Assembly (NCBI GenBank): GCA_002702065.1
Contig: NZXX01000001.1
Coordinates: 248,001 to 312,000, forward strand
DNA: 64,000 nucleotides
Source of the DNA: Anaerolineaceae bacterium
GTDB taxonomy: Bacteria > Chloroflexota > Anaerolineae > Aggregatilineales > Phototrophicaceae
Direction of reading: 5' to 3'
Below the pieces are notes generated by a model, which ran no database searches, was not told the DNA's origin, and saw nothing but the letters and a program-made list of their open reading frames with translations. The translations under genes and the position numbers were made by a program. Below are positions 42,108 to 51,571 of this stretch, in pieces. Positions within the stretch are counted from its first letter, which is position 1, and the number at the start of each line of letters is the position of its first letter.

Positions 42108-43892
42108 TTAGTCGAAGTATGCAGAGTCTTCGTTGATAAAGATGTGTTTGCTGCTGGTCGTCGTGACTGGTTCGCCATTTTCGTCGACCTGTGGCAGCGG
42201 CTGACCGTCTTCACCGCGCACGATATCACCGTTTTCGACCAGCACGTTCTGCCAGTGGATGGTAATGTCAATGCGCTTCAGGTTGTTCTGGTTCTGAGTG
42301 ATGACCACGGTGCCCCAGGGATCGATCATCTCATCGGTCGATGCAGCCAGCTTATGCGTGAACTCTTCCATCACATGGCGCAGTTCGGGCGCATCATCCG
42401 GCACTGTGGAGAAGTTGAGCGCCTGAACATCGAGATGAGCCGCTTGCAGGTGCGTGATCAGATGATCCATTTCACCGGTTTGCGTCAGCTCCTCGTTAAA
42501 GGCGTTGACAGCTGCGTCGCCTTCACCTTCTTCGGCGGCGAACTCACGCGTGGAATATGCCCCGACTACCAGTTGATCGAATGGGACAGGCCGCAGCAAA
42601 CCCATGTGATTATGGGCAGGCTCGAACGTCAGCTCATTCAGGATTTCCTGATCGGGCGCGGTTGCAACACCAAATTCTGGCAGACCCATATAGCTCGTGA
42701 CGACCGTCAGCGAAAGCATCACAAACGAAATCGACAACGCGAGCCGGCGATCTGCAAAGCGACGGCTTGGGGTCAGGTCGATATACGGGACGACCATCAG
42801 GAAGCCGAGCAGGATCGTGGGGAAGATAACACCCCAGAAGGTCTTGTCACCCAGCTTGAGCGCACCCTGAATCCAGAGGAAGTACCAGGGGGCCGTCGTA
42901 CCCAGCGGTGTGACCTGCGGATCGGCGTGGCTTTCCAGCGGCGCATGATAGAACCAGACGCACAGCACGATCATGATAAAGGTCGTGACCGCAAACCACA
43001 TCACTTCGCTGGTCAGCACGTCCGGGATGAAATAGGCACGTTTGTCCAGCGGCACACGTTTGGCCGTGTCTTCACCGATGTTTTCAGTACGAGGCGGCAG
43101 GCTGTGGCCGTGAATGATGACTTTGTAATAGTGGACGCCCGTGAACACGAACAGCAGCACAGGCAGCAGCAGCACATGCGCCATATAGAAGCGCAACAGA
43201 CCGTTGGCACCCATCTCCGGACCACCACGCATAATCATGTTGGCCTGTTCACCAATCAGCGGGCTTGCTTCGGCCATACTCGCGCCGATGGTTACCGCCC
43301 ATAACGCCAACTGGTCCCATGGCAGCAGGTAGCCGGTGAAGCTGAGGAAGCCGGTAACGATGAGCAGCACGACACCTGTAAACCAGGTGAACTGTCTGGG
43401 CTTCTTATAGCTGCCGGTATAAAACGTTCGCAGCATATGGAGGAAGACAATCAGCACCATCGCCTCTGCGCCCAACCGGTGCAGGTCGCGCACAAACTGC
43501 CCGAATGGCACATTGTTCAGCATGCTGAGCATGTTGCCATAGGCGATTTCTGGTGAAGGTGTGTACCAGAACATCAGGATGATGCCGGTGATGGTCTCGA
43601 AAAAGACAAAGTAGGTCGACAGCCACCCCAACCGGAATGTGGGGTAAATGCCGGTCATATCGACATTGAAGTAGCTGGGACGCATGTGGAGCCAGAAACC
43701 GTCTGCGTGGGGGGTCAGGCGCGGGTTGGGGCGGCGGCTTGGGCTTTCACCCCGCAGCGCCTCGCGCACATCCTGAATGTTCAACCCTGCGGTCAGACGT
43801 TCCACAACCTCGTCCGCGCCTTCGTAAAGGGCTTTTTTGAGGCCCTTTTCCTTCACGTCGTCGAGAAAAGTTGGAAACGGAAGTACGGACAT
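42108..43892 (-). CDS. Cytochrome b of bc/b6f-type complex, fused and with atypical Qo motif
   Basis: 594 residues: about eight helices, so the b6 and subunit-IV parts are fused. Haem ligands are His138/His152 (13 residues between) and His239/His254 (14 between); this 13/14 spacing is b6-like. The Qo loop usually reads PEWY; here it is APWY at 334-337, lacking the Glu. A soluble C-terminal extension of about 170 residues (from about 420) has no recognised fold. It oxidises quinol with the Rieske protein upstream. Confidence 0.93.
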   Translation of the reverse strand: MSVLPFPTFLDDVKEKGLKKALYEGADEVVERLTAGLNIQDVREALRGESPSRRPNPRLTPHADGFWLHMRPSYFNVDMTGIYPTFRLGWLSTYFVFFETITGIILMFWYTPSPEIAYGNMLSMLNNVPFGQFVRDLHRLGAEAMVLIVFLHMLRTFYTGSYKKPRQFTWFTGVVLLIVTGFLSFTGYLLPWDQLALWAVTIGASMAEASPLIGEQANMIMRGGPEMGANGLLRFYMAHVLLLPVLLFVFTGVHYYKVIIHGHSLPPRTENIGEDTAKRVPLDKRAYFIPDVLTSEVMWFAVTTFIMIVLCVWFYHAPLESHADPQVTPLGTTAPWYFLWIQGALKLGDKTFWGVIFPTILLGFLMVVPYIDLTPSRRFADRRLALSISFVMLSLTVVTSYMGLPEFGVATAPDQEILNELTFEPAHNHMGLLRPVPFDQLVVGAYSTREFAAEEGEGDAAVNAFNEELTQTGEMDHLITHLQAAHLDVQALNFSTVPDDAPELRHVMEEFTHKLAASTDEMIDPWGTVVITQNQNNLKRIDITIHWQNVLVENGDIVRGEDGQPLPQVDENGEPVTTTSSKHIFINEDSAYFD

Positions 43893-43934
43893 TAATTTTC
43901 TTCTCCCCGAATCATTCGGTTACAAACGGCGGCC

Positions 43935-44555
43935 CTAGACCTTGCCCGCGCGCATGATGCGCGAACCCGTGTCTACCTGAATGCTCTGAATGGTCTTGCC
44001 GTTAAGCGGAATTGGGTCACCGCTCGCATTGGATTGAGCTGTGGTGCCGTCGGTGAAAATAATGGTCGTCGCGAAACGATCCAGACTGCGAGGGGCAGGG
44101 CCTTCGATATACAGGCCGCTCAGCTCATATTTCGAACCGTGACAGGGGCATTCGAACCGATGTGCAACATCCACCCATTTCGGCAGGCAACCGAGGTGTG
44201 TGCAGACGGCGTAGAGTGCCACAAATGTTTCCTGCCCGTCCATGACCGGGCGCGACAACCAGAACCGGCCTTCTGGCTTGCTGATCGGCGCACCGCCGGA
44301 TTCTGGCAAGTCTGTCGGATCAACGGTGAACGTTCCACCAAATTCCCCCTCGGCGAAACGCGGGTAGGACAACCACAACACACCGGCGGTGATTTCACCG
44401 GCGATGAGCGCGAAGGATGCTCCCCAGATATAGTACAGGAATTCGCGTCTGCTCGGCAGGCTGACGGAAACACTGGCTTCGTTTTCGGCTGCTTTCGTTG
44501 CCGTTTTGCTGCGAGCATCAGCGGCTTTGGTTGTGGCAGCGCTTGTTGAGGCCAT
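43935..44555 (-). CDS. Rieske 2Fe-2S protein
   Basis: 206 residues from ATG at 44555 (GAGGAG 9 bp upstream). A Lys/Ala-rich cytoplasmic tail (1-36), one membrane helix (about 41-62) with a twin-Arg start (SRREFLYY), then the soluble cluster domain. Ligands CTHLGC (118-123) and CPCHG (136-140) are complete. It is first in the three-gene quinol-oxidising complex operon. Confidence 0.95.
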   Translation of the reverse strand: MASTSAATTKAADARSKTATKAAENEASVSVSLPSRREFLYYIWGASFALIAGEITAGVLWLSYPRFAEGEFGGTFTVDPTDLPESGGAPISKPEGRFWLSRPVMDGQETFVALYAVCTHLGCLPKWVDVAHRFECPCHGSKYELSGLYIEGPAPRSLDRFATTIIFTDGTTAQSNASGDPIPLNGKTIQSIQVDTGSRIMRAGKV

Positions 44556-44860
44556 AAATTTACTCCTCAAGATACAACCGGGTCGGGCGAGAGTTTAACG
44601 CAAAATTTGAGGTCAACAAATAAATTGATCTCAGTTTCTTAAGGTCAAAATGGATTGCCCAGTCAAATGTAAAATATATCACAAACGATTTCGGAAGTCA
44701 AAAAGCGATTCTTATCATTTTCACATCTGAAAATCGGGAATTAGCGGCGGTTAGGCCATACAGTTGTGGCCGATTAAATTGGGCTGTATCACCCAAAATC
44801 AGACCGTTATCCGATGGAGTTGGCCCTTCCCGGATGTGCTGAACAGATTTATAGTTAAAT
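44556..44860. other. Divergent control region between Rieske and rnd
   Basis: 305 bp, AT-rich, no gene. It should carry promoters for both flanking operons. On the plus side a TATAGT hexamer (44850-44855) may serve rnd. On the minus side TTGTTG...TAAACT with 16-bp spacing is a weak candidate for the Rieske operon. No palindrome stood out. Confidence 0.4.
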
Positions 44861-44890
44861 ATGTCCGTAATAGCATATCTCGTAGATTCC

Positions 44891-46027
44891 ATGACCCAAA
44901 CGCCTCTGCCACCGGCGCCCTACATCCGTTCTGACTCTGAATTGCAGGCGCTGATTCCTCACTTTTCAAGTGAACCTTTTCTGGCAATAGATACCGAATC
45001 CAATAGTTTATATGCCTACCGCGAACAGGTCTGCCTGTTCCAGATCACAACCCGCAGCGGGGACTTCATTATTGATCCATTTGAGATTCAGGATATGGAA
45101 CCGCTGGGCGCTGTGCTGGCCAACCCGCGCATCGAGAAGATCTTCCATGCCGCCGAGTATGATTTAATCGGCATCAAGCGTGATTTCGGTTTTCTGGTAG
45201 AGCCGGTGTTCGATACGATGATCGCGGCGCGCATCTGTGGCTACCCGCAGATCGGCTTGAACACGCTGCTGCAACGCTATGGCGTCAAGCTCGACAAACG
45301 TCACCAGCGCGACGACTGGGGCAAGCGGCCTCTGGAGCCGGATAGTCTGCGCTATGCCCAGATGGATACCCACTTCCTGCCCATGCTGCGCAATGACCTC
45401 TATGATGAACTGGTCGCGCAGGATCGGCTGGCGGAGGCCCGCGAAGCCTTTGCCGAACTGGTGCATGTCGATCTGCCGGATGTGTCGTTCGACCCCGATG
45501 GATACTGGCCGATTGCCAAAGCGCAGCGACTGCGGGGGCAGCAGCTTGCGATTCTGCGCGAATTGTATCTGGTGCGTGAACGCCTCGCCGAACAGCGGGA
45601 CACCCCGCCATTTCGGGTATTGAACAATGACACGCTGGCCGAACTGGCACGTCAGGCCCCAACCGGCAAAGCAGCGCTGGCAAAGATCAAAGGTATTCCG
45701 CGTGGGTTTGTCCGTCGTCATGGCGATGAAGTCCTGGCAGCGATCGCGTCCGGGCAGCGGGCGAAGGTGCCGCGCCAGCCCCGTCAGCGCCGGATGGCCG
45801 AACCGGTGGTGATGGAACGCTACAGCGCCCTGCGCGAGTGGCGTAAACAACGCGCCAATCAGCGCGGCGTCGAATCGGACGTTATTTTGTCGAAGAATAT
45901 TTTGTGGCTGCTGGCCCGCAACGCGCCGCGCACCATCGACGATTTGCAGGGCATCCCCGGCATGGGTCCCTGGCGTCTGTCCCATTACGGGTCAGAACTG
46001 CTGGAAGTGCTGGACAAGGTGCGCTAA
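44891..46027 (+). CDS. rnd: Ribonuclease D
   Basis: 378 residues from ATG at 44891. An in-frame ATG at 44861 is possible but lies at the probable transcription start set by TATAGT at 44850. The DEDD-type 3'-5' exonuclease has AIDTESNS (DxE), HAAEYDL (Asp) and YAQMDTHF (the DEDDy Tyr-Asp). Two HRDC-like helical domains follow at about 215-290 and 300-375. It trims the 3' ends of tRNA and other small RNAs. The beta-CASP nuclease gene lies 100 bp downstream. Confidence 0.93.
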   Translation: MTQTPLPPAPYIRSDSELQALIPHFSSEPFLAIDTESNSLYAYREQVCLFQITTRSGDFIIDPFEIQDMEPLGAVLANPRIEKIFHAAEYDLIGIKRDFGFLVEPVFDTMIAARICGYPQIGLNTLLQRYGVKLDKRHQRDDWGKRPLEPDSLRYAQMDTHFLPMLRNDLYDELVAQDRLAEAREAFAELVHVDLPDVSFDPDGYWPIAKAQRLRGQQLAILRELYLVRERLAEQRDTPPFRVLNNDTLAELARQAPTGKAALAKIKGIPRGFVRRHGDEVLAAIASGQRAKVPRQPRQRRMAEPVVMERYSALREWRKQRANQRGVESDVILSKNILWLLARNAPRTIDDLQGIPGMGPWRLSHYGSELLEVLDKVR

Positions 46028-46126
46028 AGCTTGCGGAGATGCTGCGCTCCGGGGAAAATAGGGTTTCTATTGAGAGTAATTGGGTGAATGCACGGCAGGC
46101 GTGTCGTTCACCACTGAGGACGGCCC

Positions 46127-47539
46127 ATGCAAATTTCATTCTATGGCGCAGCGCGGACAGTGACCGGTTCGCAGCACATGATCGAGGTCAACGGTCAGCG
46201 TATCCTGCTCGACTGCGGGCTGTATCAGGGGCGGCGGGCCGACGCACGCGAACGCAACCAGCATCTGCCCTTTGATGCCCGGCAGGTGAATGTGATGGTG
46301 CTGTCCCATGCCCACATTGATCATTCCGGCAATATCCCCAACCTTGTGAAAAGTGGCTTCCGCGGCGAGATCGTCTGTACCTACGCCACCCGCGACCTGT
46401 GCGCCACGATGCTGCTGGACAGCGCGCACATTCAGGAACGGGACGTCGAGTATGTCAACAAGCGCCGCCGGAAACGCGGCGAAGACCCGGTCGAGCCGAT
46501 TTATACGCGGCAGGATGCGCTCGAAAGCCTGCAATCCTTCACCTCCCAGAGTTACAACCGCCCCCGGTTGATTGCGCCCGGCGTGACTCTGACGCTGCTG
46601 GATGCCGGTCATATGCTCGGCAGTGCCATTGTGGTGCTGGATGTCGAGGACCGCGACAGCCACAGCGATGTCCGGCTGGTGTTCAGTGGCGACCTGGGCC
46701 GCAAAGACATTCCCATTATCCGCGACCCGGAAACCGTTGAATCCGCCGATGTGCTGATTATGGAAAGCACGTATGGCGACCGGCTGCATCCGCCGTACCC
46801 GGATGCCAACAAGGAACTGGAACGCGTGATTAATGAGGCGTACCAGCGCGGTGGCAAAGTCATTGTGCCGGCCTTCGCGGTTGGGCGTACGCAGCAGCTT
46901 GTCTATACGCTGCATCAGCTTGCCCGCGCCGGTGATATCCCCAACCTGCCGATCTATGTCGACAGCCCGCTGGCCATTGATGCAACCGCGATCTTCCGGC
47001 TGCACCCGGAGGCCTATGACGCTGAAATTCTGGATTTCATGATGCAGGGGAATGGGCGCGGCGACCCATTTGATTTTGGCAGCCTCATCTATACGCGGCG
47101 CGTCGAAGACAGCAAGAAGCTGAATTTCCTGCGTGAACCGGCGATTATCATTAGTGCCAGCGGGATGGCCGAGAACGGGCGCATCCTGCATCATCTGAAA
47201 AATAATGTTGAAGACCCGAAGAATACGGTGCTGATTGTGGGCTGGCAGGCGCAGGATACGCTGGGCCGCAAGCTGGTGGAGGGCGAACCGGAGGTACGTA
47301 TCTTCGGCGAAACCTATCAGAATAATGCCCATTGCGAAGTGATCAACGGGTTCAGTGGTCATGCGGACCACGACGAATTGCTGGACTGGGTCGGGTCGAT
47401 GCGGGATAAGCCGCGACGAACGTTCCTGGTGCATGGCGAAGAAGCAGCGGCGCTGGCTCTGGCCGACGATTTACGGGAAGCGTTCCATTTTGAAGTGGAT
47501 GTTCCGCAGTGGAAACAATCTTACAAGGTGGTGTTATGA
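46127..47539 (+). CDS. Metallo-beta-lactamase/beta-CASP ribonuclease
   Basis: 470 residues. Di-zinc site HAHIDH (61-66) with later His/Asp ligands (AGHMLGS, SGDLGR), a beta-CASP domain (about 185-370) and an RMMBL C-terminal motif (GFSGHADHDELLDW). It belongs to the CPSF/YSH1-like RNA-processing nucleases found in bacteria and archaea. It probably acts as an RNA endo/exonuclease. Its stop overlaps the next start as ATGA, so the acidic partner is made with it. Confidence 0.92.
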   Translation: MQISFYGAARTVTGSQHMIEVNGQRILLDCGLYQGRRADARERNQHLPFDARQVNVMVLSHAHIDHSGNIPNLVKSGFRGEIVCTYATRDLCATMLLDSAHIQERDVEYVNKRRRKRGEDPVEPIYTRQDALESLQSFTSQSYNRPRLIAPGVTLTLLDAGHMLGSAIVVLDVEDRDSHSDVRLVFSGDLGRKDIPIIRDPETVESADVLIMESTYGDRLHPPYPDANKELERVINEAYQRGGKVIVPAFAVGRTQQLVYTLHQLARAGDIPNLPIYVDSPLAIDATAIFRLHPEAYDAEILDFMMQGNGRGDPFDFGSLIYTRRVEDSKKLNFLREPAIIISASGMAENGRILHHLKNNVEDPKNTVLIVGWQAQDTLGRKLVEGEPEVRIFGETYQNNAHCEVINGFSGHADHDELLDWVGSMRDKPRRTFLVHGEEAAALALADDLREAFHFEVDVPQWKQSYKVVL

Positions 47540-48000
47540 GTGACTCGGATCGTATTTTTGCCGACGACTGGCGCGACTGCCTGAGCGAACAATATAAATA
47601 TGTTATCCAGCAGCAGGACTCCCGCACAGAGGCGACCCTCGTGCAAGTGCTGCATGATGTCGGCTTCACGGACGATGACCTGCATGCCTTGCGTCTGACG
47701 GCAACCATGCGCGCCGAGGACATGCCCGACGATTTTGTGCCGGAAGAAATCAAACAATCGTATGCCGGGGTAGAAACCGCACCCGCCGAGGACCCCCAGG
47801 CAGATGACCCCGCCCCGGTGGTATCGGTGATAGACGAACCGGAGGCCAGCCTGTTGGAAGACAACGAAGAACTGGAACCCGACCCGGTTACGTTTGATGA
47901 ACTGGTCGCTGAAGAACCGGCTGAACCTGAAATCGAGGAAACCGAATCAGATGACGCCGACGATAATCAGGATGCTCCGCAGCAGCTTACTATGTTCTGA
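47536..48000 (+). CDS. Acidic partner protein with C-terminal QLTMF
   Basis: 154 residues, starting at ATG 47536 within the stop of the nuclease gene. Residues 1-75 look folded and helical (DDWRDCLSEQYKYVIQQQD). The rest is a long acidic, Pro/Glu/Asp-rich, probably disordered tail ending in QQLTMF. The last five residues match the beta-sliding-clamp-binding consensus QLxLF closely. The tight coupling suggests it binds or guides the beta-CASP enzyme. No family was recognised. Confidence 0.75.
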   Translation: MSDSDRIFADDWRDCLSEQYKYVIQQQDSRTEATLVQVLHDVGFTDDDLHALRLTATMRAEDMPDDFVPEEIKQSYAGVETAPAEDPQADDPAPVVSVIDEPEASLLEDNEELEPDPVTFDELVAEEPAEPEIEETESDDADDNQDAPQQLTMF

Positions 48001-48026
48001 TCCTTTAATTGATAGGAATAATTGAA

Positions 48027-49145
48027 ATGGATATTTTGAAATCGAATCTGTTTACCCCACATACCGACCCTGAATCCGATGTCACAATCTATATCCTGAG
48101 CAAGAAAGTCGCGCCGGTCCAGGAAGCCTTTTACTTTGTCAACGACAGTATGAGCGCCGATGGTCGTTATCTGTGGTTTTACTGCGCGTTTCCCCCTTCG
48201 GGCACCGCCGGTCAGGGGCGTACACTCGGCCTGCTTGATCTTGAAACGGGCGACGTTCGCCATTTTCCGGAAACACAATTCAACCACGCCTCGCCGTTTG
48301 TTGATCCGGCGGATGGGGGAATCTACTGGGGGATGGGCGATTCGCTGTGGCAGCGCGGCCCGCAACCGGGCGACTGTGTCGAACTGGTCGGCAGTATTCC
48401 GTCTGAGCTGATCGGCAACCGGCATATCGAACGCTTTGCTACCCACCTGACACGCTCGGCGGATGGCAAGGAATTTTTTGTCGACGCCGGGTTTGGGTTG
48501 CAGGTTGTGTTCGGGTCCATCACCATTGAAACCGGCGAGTACGAATTCTGGCACCGGTTCGACCGCAACCACAATCATGCGCAGTTCAGCCCGACCGACC
48601 CGGACCTGATCCTGTTTGCGCAGGAGAATCATCCGGATCAGGTGACCGGGCTGCGTTTCCGTATCGAAGACCGCATGTGGCTGATGCGCCGGGGTGAAGC
48701 ACCGCGCCCGGTGTTTGATGAACCGACGGTGGTGACCCATGAATGGTGGGATGCGGACGGCGAACATGTGTGGTGCATCAAAGGCGGGCAGGGCACATGG
48801 CGCGTCAACATCCATACGCAGGCGATTGAAGACCTCGACTGGCCGAAAGGCGCGTGGCACTCGCACAATCACAGCAGTGGCAAATACATTGTGGGTGACA
48901 CCAATACCAAATTTTATCGCGGCTGCCCCTCAACTGTGAACTTCCTCAACCGCGAAACCGGGCAGCGTGTGCGGCTGGCGGATAACCCGGAAATGCCGGG
49001 GCGTGTCGGCGCTAATTATCATATCGACCCGCACCCGCGTTTTGTCGGCAACGAGCAGTTGGTCGCCTTTACCACGACGGTGCGCGGGGAGGTCGACCTC
49101 GCCGTGGTGCCGACGGCTGATCTGATCGCGCGGACGTCCGGCTAG
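48027..49145 (+). CDS. Oligogalacturonate lyase-like (PL22) beta-propeller
   Basis: 372 residues from ATG at 48027 (AGGAA about 9 bp upstream). Seven-bladed propeller with markers of the oligogalacturonate-lyase family: HNHAQFSPTDPDLILFAQE (metal His and Gln), VTHEWWDADGEHVWC and SHNHSSGKYIVGD. Such enzymes cleave pectin oligomers in the cytoplasm, using Mn2+ held by His/Gln. No other pectin genes occur nearby, so it could have another uronate or a housekeeping substrate. Confidence 0.72.
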   Translation: MDILKSNLFTPHTDPESDVTIYILSKKVAPVQEAFYFVNDSMSADGRYLWFYCAFPPSGTAGQGRTLGLLDLETGDVRHFPETQFNHASPFVDPADGGIYWGMGDSLWQRGPQPGDCVELVGSIPSELIGNRHIERFATHLTRSADGKEFFVDAGFGLQVVFGSITIETGEYEFWHRFDRNHNHAQFSPTDPDLILFAQENHPDQVTGLRFRIEDRMWLMRRGEAPRPVFDEPTVVTHEWWDADGEHVWCIKGGQGTWRVNIHTQAIEDLDWPKGAWHSHNHSSGKYIVGDTNTKFYRGCPSTVNFLNRETGQRVRLADNPEMPGRVGANYHIDPHPRFVGNEQLVAFTTTVRGEVDLAVVPTADLIARTSG

Positions 49146-49177
49146 CTGGCGCTGGTGGCCGGGTTGGGCAGGCAATA

Positions 49178-49975
49178 ATGCGATTCCTGCGCCGTTTCAT
49201 CATGCTGGCCGCAGCGCTGGTACTTGTGCTGTGTATCGCGCTGCTGCTCAATATCACCGCGCCGAACCCGACAGGCCGTCGCTATTCCAGCGAAATGCCG
49301 CTGACCACAGGCGAAGGCAATGCCGGACAGATTGGCGGCGATGGTGAGCGTATACTGGCGCATGATTTACGCCTGCCCAACAATAATTTGCCGGACCAGC
49401 GCCAGTGCATTTGCGGCTTTTCGTCGGGCGTGCCGGGTGGCTGTAACCTGTGTCTGGCCCATTCCCCACAGGTTGGCAATTATCGTATCCCGGATTTTGT
49501 TGGTGCCGGTTACATCGCGGAAGCCAAAAATGTGCGTCGACTGCTGGTCACCCATGATCGCGATTTTCAGCAGATCGGCGAGATGGCAGCTGCTGCGCGC
49601 GAAGCAGGGCTGGCGTTCTGGCTGTATGTGCGGGCTGATACGGTGCTGGACCCCGCCTATTTCGCGCTGATGGATGGCCTTCGTGGCGGGATTGTGTACT
49701 ACTTCGCTGTGCCCGATTATCTCGACCCGGTGGACCAGTTGGCACAGGTTGGGTTACTCAGCGCACTGGTGTTAATCGCCTTGATGATCCTGTGGGATTT
49801 GATCGCACGGAAAGTGACAGCCGCGCCGGTTCGAGTACCGACCAGCCCCCCCAAACGCGATAGGGCGCCTGATCCGCTGCGTAAAGCAGATGACGCTGGA
49901 GATTTCGCGCAGCGTGCCCGTGACCGGACCCGTCGTCAGATCGATATTGATGAGTCGCGTCATGGCAAACACTGA
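49178..49975 (+). CDS. Membrane-anchored Tox-REase/PD-(D/E)XK-like protein
   Basis: 265 residues. TM1 about 6-25; a soluble domain (about 45-180); TM2 about 188-207; a charged cytoplasmic tail. The soluble domain has RIPDF with Asp106 and AEAKNV with Glu115 and Lys117, the PD-(D/E)XK nuclease core, followed by the helix-strand pattern (FQQIGEMAAAAREAGLAFWLYVR) of polymorphic-toxin REase domains. A Cys-x-Cys...Cys-x-x-Cys set at 77, 79, 89 and 92 could bind zinc. A nuclease domain held at a membrane is unusual. The 3' end overlaps tadA by 14 bp. Confidence 0.7.
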   Translation: MRFLRRFIMLAAALVLVLCIALLLNITAPNPTGRRYSSEMPLTTGEGNAGQIGGDGERILAHDLRLPNNNLPDQRQCICGFSSGVPGGCNLCLAHSPQVGNYRIPDFVGAGYIAEAKNVRRLLVTHDRDFQQIGEMAAAAREAGLAFWLYVRADTVLDPAYFALMDGLRGGIVYYFAVPDYLDPVDQLAQVGLLSALVLIALMILWDLIARKVTAAPVRVPTSPPKRDRAPDPLRKADDAGDFAQRARDRTRRQIDIDESRHGKH

Positions 49976-50429
49976 CGATTACTGGATGCGGCGCGCGCTG
50001 GCGGAAGCCGAAACAGCCCTGGAAACAGGGGATGTGCCGATTGGCGCGGTCGCGGTGCTCGACGATCAGGTGATCGGGGTGGGGCGCAACCGGCGTGAAG
50101 CCGATCAGGACCCGACGGCCCATGCGGAGATGCTGGCGATTCGTCAGGCCGCGCAGCATATCGGCCACTGGCGGCTGGAAGGCGTCACGCTCTACTGTAC
50201 GCTGGAACCCTGTGCCATGTGCGCCGGGGCGATGGTGCTGGCCCGGCTGCCGCGTCTGGTCTATGCGGCTCCCGACCCCAAAGCCGGGGCTGGTGGCAGT
50301 GTGATGAATATCCTCCAGCATGAGGCGTTGAATCATGTCGTTGAGGTGGACCCTGGCTTGCTGGAGGATGAAGCTGCCGAGCAGATCCGCGCTTTTTTCC
50401 GCAAACTGCGCGCCGAGGGCCAGAAGTAA
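49962..50429 (+). CDS. tadA: tRNA-specific adenosine deaminase TadA
   Basis: 155 residues from ATG at 49962 (an ATG at 49950 is also in frame). Zinc deaminase motifs PTAHAEMLA (His ligand and catalytic Glu) and EPCAMCAGA (two Cys ligands) are complete. It converts A34 to inosine in tRNA-Arg(ACG). The length and the ALAEAETALETGDVPIGAV start are typical. The start lies within the end of the upstream membrane-protein gene. Confidence 0.95.
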   Translation: MANTDDYWMRRALAEAETALETGDVPIGAVAVLDDQVIGVGRNRREADQDPTAHAEMLAIRQAAQHIGHWRLEGVTLYCTLEPCAMCAGAMVLARLPRLVYAAPDPKAGAGGSVMNILQHEALNHVVEVDPGLLEDEAAEQIRAFFRKLRAEGQK

Positions 50430-50479
50430 CGTTTCTCCCTTGTCATTTGGGGATGCTGTCGCTATGATGTAACCCTATT

Positions 50480-50567
<88 letters not shown>

Positions 50568-50591
50568 AGCAAGCGATACAACGATATTGTG

Positions 50592-50623
50592 AAAGCCACC
50601 CTGTTATAAGCGGTGGCTTTTTT
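50592..50623 (+). terminator. Rho-independent terminator of tRNA-Ser
   Basis: A 9-bp stem AAAGCCACC/GGTGGCTTT and a T-run, 25 bp after the tRNA. Confidence 0.85.
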
Positions 50624-50648
50624 GTTTGTCGGACTGTTTTCTTAGTCG

Positions 50649-51425
50649 TCAGGCGGAGACGCCAAACACGCGGCGTAAGTATTGCGCAGCGGACGTGGCT
50701 TCAGCTTCGAAGTCGTTCCAGCGGCACTCGACGGATACCATGCCCTGATAGTCTGCCTGTCGCAATTGATCCACAAATGTCGCATAGGGATAGGACCCGG
50801 TGCCGGGGGCCAGCCTGCCGGTATCAGCAACGTGGATATGTGCCAGCCATTCCTTGTATTCGCTAATGGCGTCCAGCGGTTCGTCGTCTTCATCCATGTG
50901 ATAAAAATCGGCCAGAACCTGAATCGAGGGCCGGTACACGCGTCTGGCGATTTCCACACCCTCGGCCACGCTGTTGATAATATTCGACTCTTTGCGGTTG
51001 AGTGGTTCGATCACAATGGTGACATTGGTCTGCTCGGCGGCATCGGCCACCAGCTGCAAAAACTCGACAATCTGGTCGGTCGCCTGGCTGCGCGAGAAGC
51101 CCTCCGGCACACTGCGCGATCCACCGCTGCCGAACACGGCAATCGTCGCCCCGACGGCTTGAATGCGGGCCAGCGCCCGGCTGACATATCGCTCCAACCG
51201 CTCCTGGTCAATATCTGGGCCGACAACTTTCAAATCGCGGGGCAGAAACACATTGAAGGCTGATACCGGAACCGGAGAGTCCTGGTATTGTTTGAGCACA
51301 GGGGCAAAATTGGTGTCATCTTCATCCGGGATCAGCGAGGTAACGGTTGCTTCCAGATAATCGAATCCGGCGCGTTTTACGGATTCAGCTTTGTCTATCG
51401 ACGCACAACACCCAAAAATCATCAA
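50649..51425 (-). CDS. Sugar phosphate isomerase/epimerase (AP-endonuclease 2-like TIM barrel)
   Basis: 258 residues, the usual length. Metal-site landmarks of the xylose-isomerase-like fold: VIEPLN (Glu ligand), VLADFYHM (Asp/His), HIHVADTGR and SVECRW (last Glu). It probably interconverts a ketose or inosose; the exact sugar is not readable. It faces the SDR gene on the same strand with a 147-bp gap. Confidence 0.88.
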   Translation of the reverse strand: MMIFGCCASIDKAESVKRAGFDYLEATVTSLIPDEDDTNFAPVLKQYQDSPVPVSAFNVFLPRDLKVVGPDIDQERLERYVSRALARIQAVGATIAVFGSGGSRSVPEGFSRSQATDQIVEFLQLVADAAEQTNVTIVIEPLNRKESNIINSVAEGVEIARRVYRPSIQVLADFYHMDEDDEPLDAISEYKEWLAHIHVADTGRLAPGTGSYPYATFVDQLRQADYQGMVSVECRWNDFEAEATSAAQYLRRVFGVSA

Positions 51426-51571
51426 TCAATCTCCCATTGGACGTGGTCACGAAGCCGTTTTGACCACGTTGAACCACAGCACATCTATTATGTATCAAAC
51501 TGCGCTATTTTTCCTGCGAAGGTCAGCTGCATCATCCAACACAGGTTACGATTTCCGACGCAGCAGAGCCA

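Noticed and set aside
46136..47434. Minus-strand 432-codon frame opposite the beta-CASP nuclease
   Set aside because: The plus strand has an unmistakable HxHxDH nuclease; the minus frame shows no domain.
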